The notes: a model not told the origin generated them from the letters alone. A DNA stretch of 64,000 nt from Planctomycetota bacterium (GCA_020638875.1 JACKHS010000008.1:1-64000), one strand, 5' to 3'. Counted from the first letter of the stretch, positions 1 through 9,089 are shown. Program-made: numbers and translations.

Positions 1-755
1 CCTACTGGGCGTTGCTCGGCGTCGCGTGGGGTCTGGACAGCTTCCTGCGCCAGCGGAACGAGGAGCGCGAGCGCGCCGCGCTGGCCCTGCGCGCGAGCCG
101 CCTCGAGCGCGACCTGGTCGAGGCCAACCTGTCGAACCTGCGCGAACAGCTCCACCCGCACTTCCTGTTCAACGCGCTGCACTCCGTGGGCGGCCTGATC
201 GACGAGGGCCGCGGCGAGCTCGCGGCGAGCCTGCTGGCCGAGCTGGGCGAGCTGCTGCGCGCGCTGCTCGACCGCGAACCGGAGCAGCTCGCGCCGCTCG
301 GCCAGGAGCTCGAGCTCGCCGAGCGCTACCTCGAGATCGAGGGCGCGCGCCTGGGCGAGCGCCTGTCCGTCACGTTCCGCGAGGAGGTCGACGCCTCGCG
401 CGCGCTCGTGCCGAGCTTCCTGCTGCTGCCGCTCGTCGAGAACGCCGTGCGCTACGCGATCGCGCCGCGCCCGGCCGGCGGCGTGCTCGAGGTCGACGTG
501 CGCCGCGAGGGCGACGCGCTCGTCATCGAAGTGCGCGACGACGGCCCGGGCTTCCCGCCCGAGGTGCTGGCCGGCGAGCCCCGCGGGGACGGCGAGCGCC
601 GCTCGATCGGGCTCGCGAACACGCGCTCGCGGCTCGCCGCGCTGTACGGCGACGCCGCCGCGCTCGAGCTCACCAACCGCGTCGAGGGCGGCGCGCGCGT
701 GCGCGTGCGCTTGCCCTACGACGACACCCGGACGCCCGGAGGTCCCCCCGCATGA
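1..755 (+). CDS. Sensor histidine kinase, LytS/YehU family (5'-truncated)
   Basis: The frame is already open at base 3, so the N-terminus, presumably the membrane part, lies outside the window. The visible part has a coiled-coil-like linker, then the His_kinase (PF06580) phosphoacceptor motif 'HPHFLFNALHSV' with the histidine at bases 159-161, an N-box 'PLVENAVRYAI', a G-box 'DDGPGF' and a C-terminal 'GLANTRSRL'. This layout is typical of kinases that pair with LytTR response regulators. It should phosphorylate itself and pass the phosphate to the next gene's product. Its TGA stop overlaps the regulator start (ATGA), so the two are translationally coupled. The signal sensed cannot be inferred without the N-terminus. 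Confidence 0.93.
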   Translation, partial: YWALLGVAWGLDSFLRQRNEERERAALALRASRLERDLVEANLSNLREQLHPHFLFNALHSVGGLIDEGRGELAASLLAELGELLRALLDREPEQLAPLGQELELAERYLEIEGARLGERLSVTFREEVDASRALVPSFLLLPLVENAVRYAIAPRPAGGVLEVDVRREGDALVIEVRDDGPGFPPEVLAGEPRGDGERRSIGLANTRSRLAALYGDAAALELTNRVEGGARVRVRLPYDDTRTPGGPPA

Positions 756-1525
756 ACGGCCCCGCTCCCCTGCGCGTCGTGATCGCCGACGACGAACCCA
801 TCGCGCGCGCGTTCCTGCGCCGCCTGCTCGCCGAGGTCGCCGACGTGCGCGTGGCGCGCGAGTGCGCCACCGGCCCCGAGGTCGTGCCCGCCGTGCGCGA
901 GGAGCGCCCCGACCTGCTCTTCCTCGACGTGCACATGCCCGGCGGCAGCGGCCTCGAGGCGCTGGCCGAGCTCGCGCCCGAGGAGCGGCCGGCCGTCGTG
1001 CTGACGACCGCCTTCGATCGCTACGCGGTGCGCGCCTTCGAGGAGCAGGTCGTCGACTACCTGCTCAAGCCCTTCGACCGCGAGCGCTTCCGCCTGGCGC
1101 TCGAGCGCGCACAGGAGCACCTCGCGCTGCGCTCGCTCGCGCGCCCCGAGCTCGCCGACGAGCCGGGCTACGCGCGCTGGCTGGGCATCGCGCGCCAGGG
1201 CGGCGTCGAGCGCGTCGAGGTCGACCGGCTCGTGTGGATCGAGGCCGCCGACCAGTACGTGCACCTGCACACCGCCGACGGTTCGCACCTCATGCGCGAG
1301 TCGATGAACGAGCTCGAGCGGCGGCTCGACCCCGAGCGCTTCCTGCGCGTGCACCGCTCGGCCCTCGTCGCGCTCGAGCACGTGACGCGGCTCGAGACGC
1401 GCCCCGGTCACGCGGGCCGGCTCCTGCTCGACGGCGGCGCGTGGGTCCCGGTCAGCCGCGTGCGCGTGCCCGCGGTGCGCCGCCGCCTGGCCGCCTGGGG
1501 CCGGACGCCGCCGCGTCGGGACTGA
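752..1525 (+). CDS. LytTR-family response regulator
   Basis: This 257-residue protein is a two-domain transcription regulator. Residues about 7-120 form a CheY-like receiver with the acidic pocket D13/D14, phosphoacceptor D59 ('FLDVHMP') and lysine K106 ('LLKPFD'). Residues about 145-250 form a LytTR DNA-binding domain ('RLVWIEAADQYVHLHT', 'FLRVHRSALV'). It is the cognate partner of the upstream kinase, with a 4-base ATGA overlap. LytTR regulators usually bind direct repeats upstream of one or a few targets; no such target is evident here. The next gene is convergent, so any target is probably elsewhere or is its own operon upstream of the window. Confidence 0.95.
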   Translation: MNGPAPLRVVIADDEPIARAFLRRLLAEVADVRVARECATGPEVVPAVREERPDLLFLDVHMPGGSGLEALAELAPEERPAVVLTTAFDRYAVRAFEEQVVDYLLKPFDRERFRLALERAQEHLALRSLARPELADEPGYARWLGIARQGGVERVEVDRLVWIEAADQYVHLHTADGSHLMRESMNELERRLDPERFLRVHRSALVALEHVTRLETRPGHAGRLLLDGGAWVPVSRVRVPAVRRRLAAWGRTPPRRD

Positions 1526-1528
1526 CGC

Positions 1529-1547
1529 CGGCGGGGCCGGCCCGCCG
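1529..1547 (+). terminator. GC hairpin after the response regulator
   Basis: A 7-bp perfect stem (CGGCGGG/CCCGCCG) with a 5-base loop begins four bases after the regulator stop codon. There is no T-tract. It could end the two-component operon, but a GC hairpin of this size also occurs easily by chance in this composition. Confidence 0.4.
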
Positions 1548-1584
1548 TCTCTGCGAGGGCGCGCGCAGTCCTGAAGGGACCGCG

Positions 1585-2166
1585 CTAGAGCGAGAAGCGC
1601 ACGCCGAACTGCAGCGACTGCTGTTCGCCGAAGTAGGTGTAGGTCGCGTCCACGCCGAAGTTCTGCGTGACGCGCGCGAGCGCGCCGAGGCGGCCGCCGA
1701 GCTCCGTCTTCACCAGCCCGCGGAACTCGAGCCCGCCGTGCACCTCGAAGTGCTCGTTGACGAGCCCGCGCAGGCCGCCCTCGATCCCGTAGCCGACCTC
1801 CGTGCTCTTGTCGCCGTAGGCCTCGAGCTCCGCGCGCAGGAACTTGAAGTCGAGCGTGGCGTCGAGCTGCCGGTTGATCGAGTCGTGGAAGCCGATGCCG
1901 AGCTCGAGGTCCCGCCGCGATGCGTCCACGCCGCCCGCGTCGCCGGAGGCGTCCGCGAAGCGCCCCAGGATGCGGATGTCGTGGTTGGACTCCATCGAGA
2001 ACTCGAAGCCGTAGCCGTCCAGCCACTCGTCGGCGCGGTCGAAGTTCGTCAGGTGGTAGTCGAGCTCGACGTAGTCGTACGAGAACGGGCTGCCGATGTA
2101 CTGCGCGGCGGCGTCGGGCGCGAAGGCCGCCAGGGCCGGGAGCACGGCGAGGAGCATGGGTCGCAT
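1585..2166 (-). CDS. Putative outer-membrane beta-barrel protein
   Basis: This 193-residue protein has an N-terminal signal peptide ('MLLAVLPALAAFA..AAAQ'). The rest alternates polar and hydrophobic residues, as in amphipathic beta strands ('YDYVELDYHLTNF', 'FEVHGGLEFRG', 'QSLQFGVRFSL'), and it ends in a strand whose last residues are F-S-L. This suggests a small 8-10 strand outer-membrane barrel. The start at 2166 was preferred over an in-frame start at 2202 because it places the hydrophobic core right after the first residues. It converges on the two-component operon and is divergent from gluQ. No specific family or substrate is recognised. Confidence 0.7.
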   Translation of the reverse strand: MRPMLLAVLPALAAFAPDAAAQYIGSPFSYDYVELDYHLTNFDRADEWLDGYGFEFSMESNHDIRILGRFADASGDAGGVDASRRDLELGIGFHDSINRQLDATLDFKFLRAELEAYGDKSTEVGYGIEGGLRGLVNEHFEVHGGLEFRGLVKTELGGRLGALARVTQNFGVDATYTYFGEQQSLQFGVRFSL

Positions 2167-2240
2167 CGGCGAAAGCCTCGCGGCTCGCTGGCGGGGAGTC
2201 AAGCGCCGCCGCTACCCTGACGCGCCCCGCCCCGCCGCCC

Positions 2241-3215
2241 ATGCCCTCGAGCGACGCACAGCTCCCCGTCGGACGCCTCGCGCCCAGCCCCACCGGCCTC
2301 CTGCACCTCGGCCACGCGCGCTCGTTCCTGCTCGCGTGGCTGTGGTCGCGCGCGCGCGGCGGTCGCGTCGTGCTGCGCATGGAAGACCTCGACGCCACCC
2401 GCGCCAAGCCCGAGCTCGCCGCGTGCGCGCTGCGCGACCTCGAGTGGCTCGGTCTCGACTGGGACGGCGAGGTGCTCTACCAGAGCCGCCACCACGACGA
2501 GCTGCGCGGCGCCGCGGAGGAGCTCTGCGAGCGCGGCCTGGCCTACCCGTGCGTCTGCACGCGCCGCGAGGTGGCCGAGGCCATCGCCGCGCCGCACGGG
2601 CCGGGCAGCGAGGGCGTCTACCCCGGCACGTGTCGCGACCGCTACGCGTCGCTGGCCGAGGCGCGCCGGCGCACGGGGCGCGAGCCGTGCCTGCGCTACC
2701 GCGTGCCCAGCGGCGAGGTGACGGTGCGCGACGAGTTGCTCGGCGACTACGTGCAGGACGTCGCGCGCGAGGTGGGCGACTTCCCCGTGACGAGCCGCGA
2801 CGGACAGGTGGCCTACCAGCTCGCGGTCGTGCTCGACGACGAGCGGCAGGGCGTGACCGACGTGCTGCGCGGCGAGGACCTGCTCGAGAGCACGCCGCGG
2901 CAGGCGCTCCTGCTCGAGGACCTGTGGTTCGAGCGCCCGCGCTGGGCGCACGTGCCGCTCGTGACGGACGCGAAGGGGCGCCGGCTCGCCAAGCGCGCCG
3001 ACGACCTCTCGCTGGCCTCGCTCGCGGCGGGCGGGCTCGACCCGCGGCGTCTCGTGGGCTGGCTCGCCGGGACGTTCGGCGCGGCGCTCGCGGAGCCCGG
3101 CGACGCGCCGCGCACGCCCGCGGAGCTCGTCGCGGGCTTCGACCTCGCGCGCCTGCCGCGCGGGCCGGTGGCCTTCGACCGCGCGACGCGGCGCGCGCTC
3201 GGCGCCGACGCCTGA
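2241..3215 (+). CDS. gluQ: Glutamyl-Q tRNA(Asp) synthetase
   Basis: This 324-residue paralogue of the glutamyl-tRNA synthetase catalytic core lacks the anticodon-binding domain. The family glutamylates the queuosine base in the wobble position of tRNA-Asp. The HIGH-type motif is 'APSPTGLLHLGHA' (residues 14-26). The GluQRS zinc site is present with the family spacing: C104, C106, Y127 and C131. The KMSKS-equivalent is 'LAKRADDLS' near residue 251. A start at 2241 fits the family N-terminus; longer in-frame upstream starts would add low-complexity arginine-rich sequence. A TACCCT -10-like hexamer lies 22 bases upstream of the start. Confidence 0.95.
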   Translation: MPSSDAQLPVGRLAPSPTGLLHLGHARSFLLAWLWSRARGGRVVLRMEDLDATRAKPELAACALRDLEWLGLDWDGEVLYQSRHHDELRGAAEELCERGLAYPCVCTRREVAEAIAAPHGPGSEGVYPGTCRDRYASLAEARRRTGREPCLRYRVPSGEVTVRDELLGDYVQDVAREVGDFPVTSRDGQVAYQLAVVLDDERQGVTDVLRGEDLLESTPRQALLLEDLWFERPRWAHVPLVTDAKGRRLAKRADDLSLASLAAGGLDPRRLVGWLAGTFGAALAEPGDAPRTPAELVAGFDLARLPRGPVAFDRATRRALGADA

Positions 3216-3336
3216 CCCGCGCCGCCGCGACCCGAGGCGCGAGGTCCACCTCGGCCCGGGGCTCGCTATCCTCGGGGCGCGAGGGGTCGACGCGTCGTCG
3301 GCCCCGCCTTCGACTCACCTGATCCGAGACGACCCC

Positions 3337-3807
3337 ATGTCCATCCTCACTGCCGGAACGCAGGCGCCGGACTTCGCGCTCGAGAGCCACCTCGACACGA
3401 CCGTCCGCCTGTCCGAGTTCGCGGGGACGAAGAACGTGCTGCTCGCGTTCTACCCCCTCGACTTCACGCCCACCTGAAGCCTCGAGATCCCCGGGCTCAA
3501 CGCGCTCCTGGAGCGGTTCGAAGCCTGCGATACCCAGGTCCTGGGTATCTCCGTGGACTCGAAGTACTGCCACAAGGCCTGGTCCTCCGGCTTCGCCGGG
3601 ATCAAGTTCCCGCTGCTCGCGGACTTCCACCCCAAGGGCGCGGTCTGCAAGGCCTACGGCCTCTGGCTGGACGGCCCGGGCATCGGCGATCGCGCCACCG
3701 TCCTCGTCGGGAAGGACGGCAAGGTCTTGTGGGCCGAGTCGGTCACGCCGGGCGGCGTCCGCAACCCGAGCGTCCTCTTGGCCAAGGCTCAGGAGCTCGG
3801 TCAGTGA
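3337..3807 (+). CDS. Selenocysteine-containing peroxiredoxin (in-frame TGA at codon 47)
   Basis: Read through a TGA at 3475-3477, the frame gives a complete 156-residue AhpC/TSA peroxiredoxin of AhpE/BCP-like size. The TGA replaces the peroxidatic residue of the PxxxTxxC motif: 'FYPLDFTPT' then TGA then 'SLEIPGLN'. Everything before (N-terminal 'GTQAPDFALESH', 'LLAFYPLDF') and after ('VLGISVDSKYCHKAW', 'RATVLVGKDGKV') is conserved and in the same frame, so this is not a frameshift. The conserved active-site arginine is in 'GDRATV'. The protein should reduce hydroperoxides with a selenol. A strong hairpin 17-48 bases after the TGA is a candidate bacterial SECIS. Other cysteines (C65, C80, C101 by codon count) could act in resolution. 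No selA, selB, selC or selD is visible in the window. A plain Cys-to-stop mutation is the alternative. Confidence 0.88.
3494..3525 (+). promoter_or_regulatory. Candidate bacterial SECIS hairpin
   Basis: Downstream of the in-frame TGA, 3494-3497 pairs with 3522-3525 (GGCT/AGCC), 3499-3501 with 3516-3518 (AAC/GTT) and 3503-3507 with 3511-3515 (CGCTC/GAGCG). There is a bulged G at 3502 and a CTG apical loop at 3508-3510. The loop starts 31 bases after the last TGA base, within the range described for bacterial SECIS elements. The loop lacks a G in its first two positions (the G is third), so the fit to consensus is imperfect. Being inside the coding sequence, it must also encode protein. Confidence 0.6.
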
Positions 3808-3813
3808 CGAGCC

Positions 3814-3834
3814 GCGGGCGCGCGTCGCGCCCGC
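3814..3834 (+). terminator. Perfect 9-bp hairpin after the peroxiredoxin
   Basis: GCGGGCGCG pairs perfectly with CGCGCCCGC around a 3-base loop, starting seven bases after the peroxiredoxin stop. It is a likely transcription terminator of the GC-hairpin type without a T-tract. Confidence 0.55.
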
Positions 3835-3845
3835 ACCTGCGAGCG

Positions 3846-3877
3846 GCGAGGGCCGGGGCGCGCGCTCCGGCCCTCGC
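3846..3877. terminator. Bidirectional 11-bp hairpin between convergent genes
   Basis: GCGAGGGCCGG (3846-3856) pairs perfectly with CCGGCCCTCGC (3867-3877). It sits between the peroxiredoxin on the plus strand and the NRPS-like gene on the minus strand, so it can serve both. Confidence 0.6.
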
Positions 3878-3883
3878 GCCGTG

Positions 3884-6800
3884 TCAGGCGGGCCGCGCCG
3901 GCACGCCGTCGAAGGCCGCACCGGGCGGCACGCGCTCGCCCTTCGAGGCCACCGCGTGCGGCGCGACGCGCGCGCCCTCGCCCACGTCCACGCCGTAGAA
4001 CAGCACCGCGCCGGCGCCGACCGTCGCGCGGCGGCCCACGCGCACGCGGTCGATCTTGAGCACGCGCTCCTCGAACGTGTGCGCCTGGAACAGGCCCGCC
4101 ACCGTCGCGTCGTCGGCGAGCTCGAGCATGTCGGGGTCGACGACCTGCGCGAAGCCGGCGCCGAGCAGCACGCGCTTTCCGACCCGCACGCCGAAGGCGC
4201 GCAGCACCGGCGCCAGCAGCAGCGTGCCTTCGAGCTGCGCGAGCGCGCCGCGCGCGAGCTGGCCCCACGCGACGTAGAGGAAGTCCCAGCGGCTGCACCA
4301 GCACGACCACAGCGCGTGACGTCCGGGGCGCACGCGGCCGAGCAGCAGCCACTTGAGCGCCACGATCCCCGCGACCGCGGCGGCGCCCGTCGCGACGGTC
4401 GCGCTGCCGAGCGCGAGCACGCCGCCGCCCAGGCGCGCGGCGAGGTCGAGCCACAGCACGGCGAGCGCCGCGCGGGGCAGCGGCAGGGCGAAGCGCGCGA
4501 GCTCCCACGTGACGCGCGTGACGCGCCGCAGGAGGTCGGGCTCGTGCGTCAGCCGGCGGTCGAGGGCGCGCACCGGCGGCCGCGCGAGCGCCAGCGGCGG
4601 CTGTCCGAACCACGCGCCCCCGCCGCGCATCGCGGCGCCGTCCGCGACCGTGCTCACGCCGACGAGCACGTCGCCGGGCAGGCGCGTGCCGGCGGGCACC
4701 ACCGCGTGATTGCCGAGGAACGCGTCGTCTCCCAGCGCGCCCGGCGCGAGCACGGCGCCGCCCGGCTCGAGGCGCGGACCGCCGAGGTAGACGCCGTCGG
4801 CGAGGAAGCAGCGCGCGCCGAGCTCGGCCTGCGACGGGACGAGGTCGACCACGGTGCTGACCTCGCTGCCGCGGCCGACGCGCATGCCGGCGAGCCGCAG
4901 CCACGGCGGCCAGAACAGCGAGCCGCTCAGCCACGTGCCCGCGCGCTCGGTGAGCTCGAGCGCGAGCAGCAGGCGCAACCACGCCGCGCTCCCGCGCGCG
5001 ACGCGCCCCTCCGGGCAGGTCGCCCAGCGCGCGGACGCGAGGGCGCTGCCGGCGAGCGTCAGCGGCGGCGCGAGCGCCAGCGCCGCGCGGCCAGCGCGGG
5101 CCACCCTGGCGCGAGGCGCGGCGCGGCGAGCCACGCGCCGAGGTCGTCGGCGCTCCAGCCCGCGTACCGCGCGCACGGCGAGCACGAGCAGCGCGGCCGG
5201 CAAGCCGAGCGCGACGCGCAGCAGCGCGCGCGCCGCGACGAGCGCCGCACCGGGACCCAGCTGCGAGCGCGCGCGGTAGGCGGCGCCGGGCGGCGCGTCG
5301 CCCGCGCGCGCGCGGGCACGCCGGCCCACAGCTCGCCCTGCGGCACGCGCGCGCCCGGCGCGAGGTACGCCAGCGGCGCGAGCCGCGCCCCGCGCCGAGC
5401 GTCGCGTCAGGACCCAGGCCCGCGCGCGTGTCGACCACCACCGCGCGCGCGCCCACCGGACCGGGCCGACGACGACGAGCGCGCCGTCGTCCAGCTCGAC
5501 CGGCCGCGCAGCGCCGCGTCGCGCGCGAGCACCGCCTCGTCGCCCAGCTCCAGCAGGTCCCAGCCGCCGCCGGCCAGGTCCACGCCGGCGTGCACGTACA
5601 CGTCGCGTCCGACGCGCGCGCCGAGCGCGCGCAGCACGAGCCCGGTCGCGCCCGTGCCCGCGAGCAGCCGCCACGGAATGCGCCGCGCGCAGCGGCACAC
5701 GATCCAGTGCCGCAGGTGGACGCCGCTCCACGCGGCGTAGCGCCCCGGCCGGTACGCGCCGAGCAGCGCGCGCTTCGCCGCGACCGTGACCCCGACGGCG
5801 AGCGGCGTCCAGGCGAGCGCCAGCAGCGCGGCGGCGAGCGGCGCGAGCGTCAGGCTCGCGGCGAGCCCGAGCGCCTCCGCGAGGCGCGGCAGCAACGCGA
5901 ACACGACGAGCCGCGCGAGCGCCGCCGCGCTGAGCAGCTCGAGCGCCAGCCACGCGAGGAGTTGCCCCAGCGTGAAGCGCCGCGGGCGCGCGCGCGGCCC
6001 GCGGCGGGCGGCGGCGCCGTGCGCGGTTCCGCCGCGACGGGCCCCCGCCGCGCGCAGGCGCTCGGCGAGCGCGCGCGCCGTGCTGCGCGTCTCGTAGAGG
6101 TCGCGCACGGCGACGCGCGCGGTGGCGGCGTCCTCGCGCAGCCTCGCCACGAGCTCGGCCGCCGCGAGCGAGTCGGCGCCGAGGTCGAGGAACACGTCGG
6201 CCTCGACGCTCGGCGGACGCGCGAGCCTGAGCACCTCCGCGAAGGCCGCGACGCAGCGCGCCTCGAGCGCGTCGCGCGGCGGCGCGGCGTCCGCAGCGCG
6301 CGTCCGCGCGCGACGAGCTCGGGCAGCGCGCTGCGCGGTCGAGCTTGCCGCTCGTGCCGCGCGGGAGCGCGTCGAGCCACGCGAGCTGCGCCGGGACGAA
6401 CGGCTCCGGCGCGCGCGCGCGAGCGCGGCGCGCAGCGCGTCGAGCGCCAGGCGGCGCGCGGCGTCCTGCGCGACGAGGAAGCCGACGAGGCGCGCGCGGC
6501 CGCCCCTCGCCGCGCACGACGCACAGCGCCTCGCGCACGCCGTCGAGCTCGACGAGCCGCGCCTCGACCTCGCCCAGCTCGACGCGGTGTCCGCGCAGCT
6601 TGACCTGCTGATCGGCGCGGCCGAGGGACACGATCGCGCCGTGCGCGTCGCGCCGGCCGAGGTCGCCGGTGCGGTACAGGCGCCCGAGCGTCGGGTGCAC
6701 GGGGAAGCGCGCGGCGGTGAGCGCGGGGTCGCCGCGGTAGCCGCGCGCGAGGCTCGCGCCGGCGATGCACAGCTCGCCCGCCGCGCCGTCGGGCACCTCG

Positions 6801-7845
6801 CGCAGCGCCTCGTCGCACAGGTGCACGCGCGTGCCCTCGATCGGATGGCCGAGCGTCACCGGCGCGCCCGGCCGCACCTCGGCGCGCAGCACGACGACCG
6901 TCGCCTCGGTCGGCCCGTACCCGTTCACGAGGCGCCGACCGCGCGACCAGCGCGCGGCGACGTCCGCGGGCAGCGCCTCGCCGCCGACGTACAGCAGCCG
7001 CAGCGCGGGCAGCGCGCGCGCGGGGTCGGCGCAGGCCATCGCGCGCAGCAGCGTGGGCGGCGGCCCGAGCGCGGTGATCCCCTCGCGCACGAGCCACGGC
7101 ACGAGGTCGGGGCCGAGGCGCACGACGTCCTCGTCGAGCACCACCGACGTCGCGCCCGCGGCGAGCGCGAGCCAGGTCTCCTCGAGCGACGAGTCGTAGG
7201 CCGGCGAGGAGAGCTGGCCGACGCGGTCGCCCGGACCGAGGTCGAAGTAGGCGCGATCCGACGCGACGAGACGCGCGAGGCTGGCGTGCTCGACCTCGAC
7301 GCCCTTCGGCCGGCCGGTCGTGCCCGAGGTGTGGATCACGTAGGCGAGCCGGTCGCCCCGCGGCGGCGGCGGCAGCGGGGCGTCGCCCGGCTCGTCGCGG
7401 TCGGCGCGCACCACGCGCTCGCGCGGCACGCCCCACGCCGCGGCGCGCGCGCGCGCCGGCCGCGTCGGTCACGAGCAGCGCCGCGTCGAGGCGCCCCCCA
7501 CAGCGCCGCCAGGTGCGCGTCGGGCGCGCCCGGCTCGAGGCACGCGAAGGCCGCGCCGGCCTTCCACACCGCGAGCTGCGTCTCGAGCAGCGCGGGCGTC
7601 GCGCGGCCGAGCAGCACGGCGACGACCTCCTCGGCGGCGACCCGCCCGGCGAGGCGGCGCGCCAGGGTCGTCGAGGCGGCGTCGAGCTCGGCGTAGGTCC
7701 GGCGCGCGCGCGGACGCCCGGGGGCCGCGGGGACCTCGAGCGCCGGACGCGCGCCGTGCGCCGCGACCGCCTCCGCGAAGAGCGCGAGCACGCTCGCCGC
7801 GCCCCCCGCTCCGTCCGTCGCCCGTTCCAGCGCCTCGCTCTCCAT
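3884..7845 (-). pseudogene. Pls/PosA-type NRPS-like protein: A-T-membrane/hexapeptide domains, many frameshifts
   Basis: Read across frames, this region encodes one about 1,300-residue protein. It has an adenylation domain (A3 'TSGTTGRPKGVE', A5 'NGYGPTEATV', A7 'YRTGDLGR', A8 'KLRGHRVELGEVEARL', A10 'PRGTSGKLD'), a carrier domain with the phosphopantetheine serine ('FLDLGADSLAA'), then several membrane segments and two sets of left-handed beta-helix hexapeptide repeats. This matches the TIGR02353-type terminal domain of poly-lysine-synthetase-like enzymes. The family activates an amino acid and condenses it in the membrane; the substrate is not predictable here. The reading frame changes repeatedly: near 7497 (a run of six C), near 7450 and 6415 (GC dinucleotide runs), near 6505, 6320, 5500 and several times in 5080-5430. 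All core motifs survive, so either the assembly has many indels here or the gene is a recent pseudogene. Confidence 0.8.
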
Positions 7846-8015
7846 GCTCGCGCGGGCCTCGGCCCCTCGGCGGCGGATTCTCGCCTCTCGACGGGCGAAG
7901 GCGAGCCCCGGCCGCGATCTCCGCGCCGAAGCGCGGCCGGCCTCCAGTCCCGCCGGCCTCCCGTCCGATCTTCGGGCCCGGGACGCGTCGCGCGTCCCAA
8001 TTCACGGGTCCCAAC

Positions 8016-8043
8016 TTGACCTCCGCCCGGCCCGGGCTAGTCT
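8016..8043 (+). promoter_or_regulatory. Sigma-70-type promoter of tRNA-Asn
   Basis: TTGACC (8016-8021), a 16-base spacer and TAGTCT (8038-8043) end 15 bases before the tRNA 5' end. The near-consensus -35 and the position make this the clearest housekeeping promoter in the window. Confidence 0.75.
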
Positions 8044-8058
8044 TTGCGGCCCCAACGT

Positions 8059-8134
8059 TCCCCGATAGCTCAGTTGGTAGAGCAACCGGCTGTTAACCGG
8101 TTTGTCGTAGGTTCGAGTCCTACTCGGGGAGCCA
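8059..8134 (+). tRNA. tRNA-Asn (anticodon GTT), CCA encoded
   Basis: The sequence folds as a full cloverleaf. The acceptor stem is TCCCCGA/TCGGGGA, the D-arm lies in 'GCTCAGTTGGTAGAGC', the anticodon stem ACCGG/CCGGT holds the loop CTGTTAA with anticodon GTT at 8092-8094, and the T-arm contains GGTTCGAGTCC. The discriminator base is G8131 and the 3' CCA is encoded at 8132-8134. It is a single gene, not part of a tRNA cluster. Confidence 0.97.
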
Positions 8135-8287
8135 CCCTCCTCCCCGCGCGCGCGACGCGCTCCCGAGGGTCGCCCCGCGCCCGACGCGGCGGGGCTCGCC
8201 GCGCGACGCCGCGGCTGCGGACGACGCGGTCCGCCCTCCCTCCTGCCGTGCGCCGGAGGTACGTCCGCGCGACCTCGCGGCGGAGCT

Positions 8288-8316
8288 TTGGCCTCGGCGC
8301 CCGGTGGGGCTAGCCT
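8288..8316 (+). promoter_or_regulatory. Promoter of the lipoprotein gene
   Basis: TTGGCC (8288-8293), a 17-base spacer and TAGCCT (8311-8316) lie 49 bases before the start codon at 8366. The same TTGNCC/TANNCT pattern is seen at the tRNA-Asn and 26164-26192 promoters. Confidence 0.6.
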
Positions 8317-8365
8317 GGTCCGCGCGCCTCCCGGCGCGCCCGCCAGGTCCTCGCCCCGGAGCCGC

Positions 8366-9067
8366 ATGCGCCGCCTCGCCTCGCTCGCCCTCGCCCTCCT
8401 CGCCTGCGCCCTCGTCACCAGCGGCTGCTCGACGGACGTCAGCACCGCCGGTCCGCGCCCGCGACGCGCCGACCCGCCGCCGCCGCTCGTGCTCGGCGAC
8501 CTCTCGAACGAGGCCGTGCTGCGCCTGCTCGACGCGCGCTGGTCGCTGCCGCAGGACGCGCGCGTCGCGCTCGTGCAGCTGTCGCACGAGTCCGAGTACG
8601 CGCCCTGGCGCTTCGACGACGCGAGCTTCGTCACCTCCGCGCGCGCGGCCGCCGCGCTCGCCGCCGAGCCCGAGGTGCACGACGCCGTCTACCTGCCCGC
8701 GTTCCTCTTGCCGAAGGGCGCGAGCCTCGAGCAGGTGCGCGAGGCCGGCGCGCGCGCGCAGGCCGAGTGGGTGCTGCTCTACACGAGCCGCGTCTCCATC
8801 GACACCGAGCCGCACGTCTTCGTGCCCGACGTCGTGTACCTCGCCTGCCGCCTCGAGTGCGCGCTCTTCGACGTGCGCACGGGCCTGGTGCCCTTCACCT
8901 CGCGCCGCACGCAGACGTTCGAGGTCGAGGAGCAGGGCCGCGAGCGCTGGAGCGAGCAGATCCTGCGCTCCGAGCAGGAAGCCGTCGAGGGCGCGCTGCT
9001 CGCGACCGTCGCCGACCTGTCGAGCTTCCTCGCGGCGTGCCGCGCGCAGGCGGCGGGCGCGAAGTAG
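8366..9067 (+). CDS. Predicted lipoprotein of unknown function
   Basis: This 233-residue protein has a lipoprotein signal peptide with lipobox 'LVTSGC' (lipidated C21), followed by a proline- and arginine-rich linker. The mature part contains 'RVALVQLSHES' and 'WVLLYTSRVSIDTEPHVF', suggesting alternating strands and helices. The long C-terminal helix ends at 'LAACRAQAAGAK'. It resembles secreted proteins that gather per-cell stress values, but I do not recognise a family and assign no function. It has its own promoter and converges on the VOC gene 22 bases downstream. Confidence 0.75.
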   Translation: MRRLASLALALLACALVTSGCSTDVSTAGPRPRRADPPPPLVLGDLSNEAVLRLLDARWSLPQDARVALVQLSHESEYAPWRFDDASFVTSARAAAALAAEPEVHDAVYLPAFLLPKGASLEQVREAGARAQAEWVLLYTSRVSIDTEPHVFVPDVVYLACRLECALFDVRTGLVPFTSRRTQTFEVEEQGRERWSEQILRSEQEAVEGALLATVADLSSFLAACRAQAAGAK

Positions 9068-9089
9068 CGCAACGCGCCTCGGGACGCGC

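Noticed and set aside
7440..7460. GC dinucleotide runs as Z-DNA or regulatory elements
   Set aside because: Such runs are everywhere in this composition; here they matter only as likely indel sites.
8135..8365. Phage or integrative-element attachment site next to tRNA-Asn
   Set aside because: No integrase and no duplicated tRNA 3' end were found in the window.
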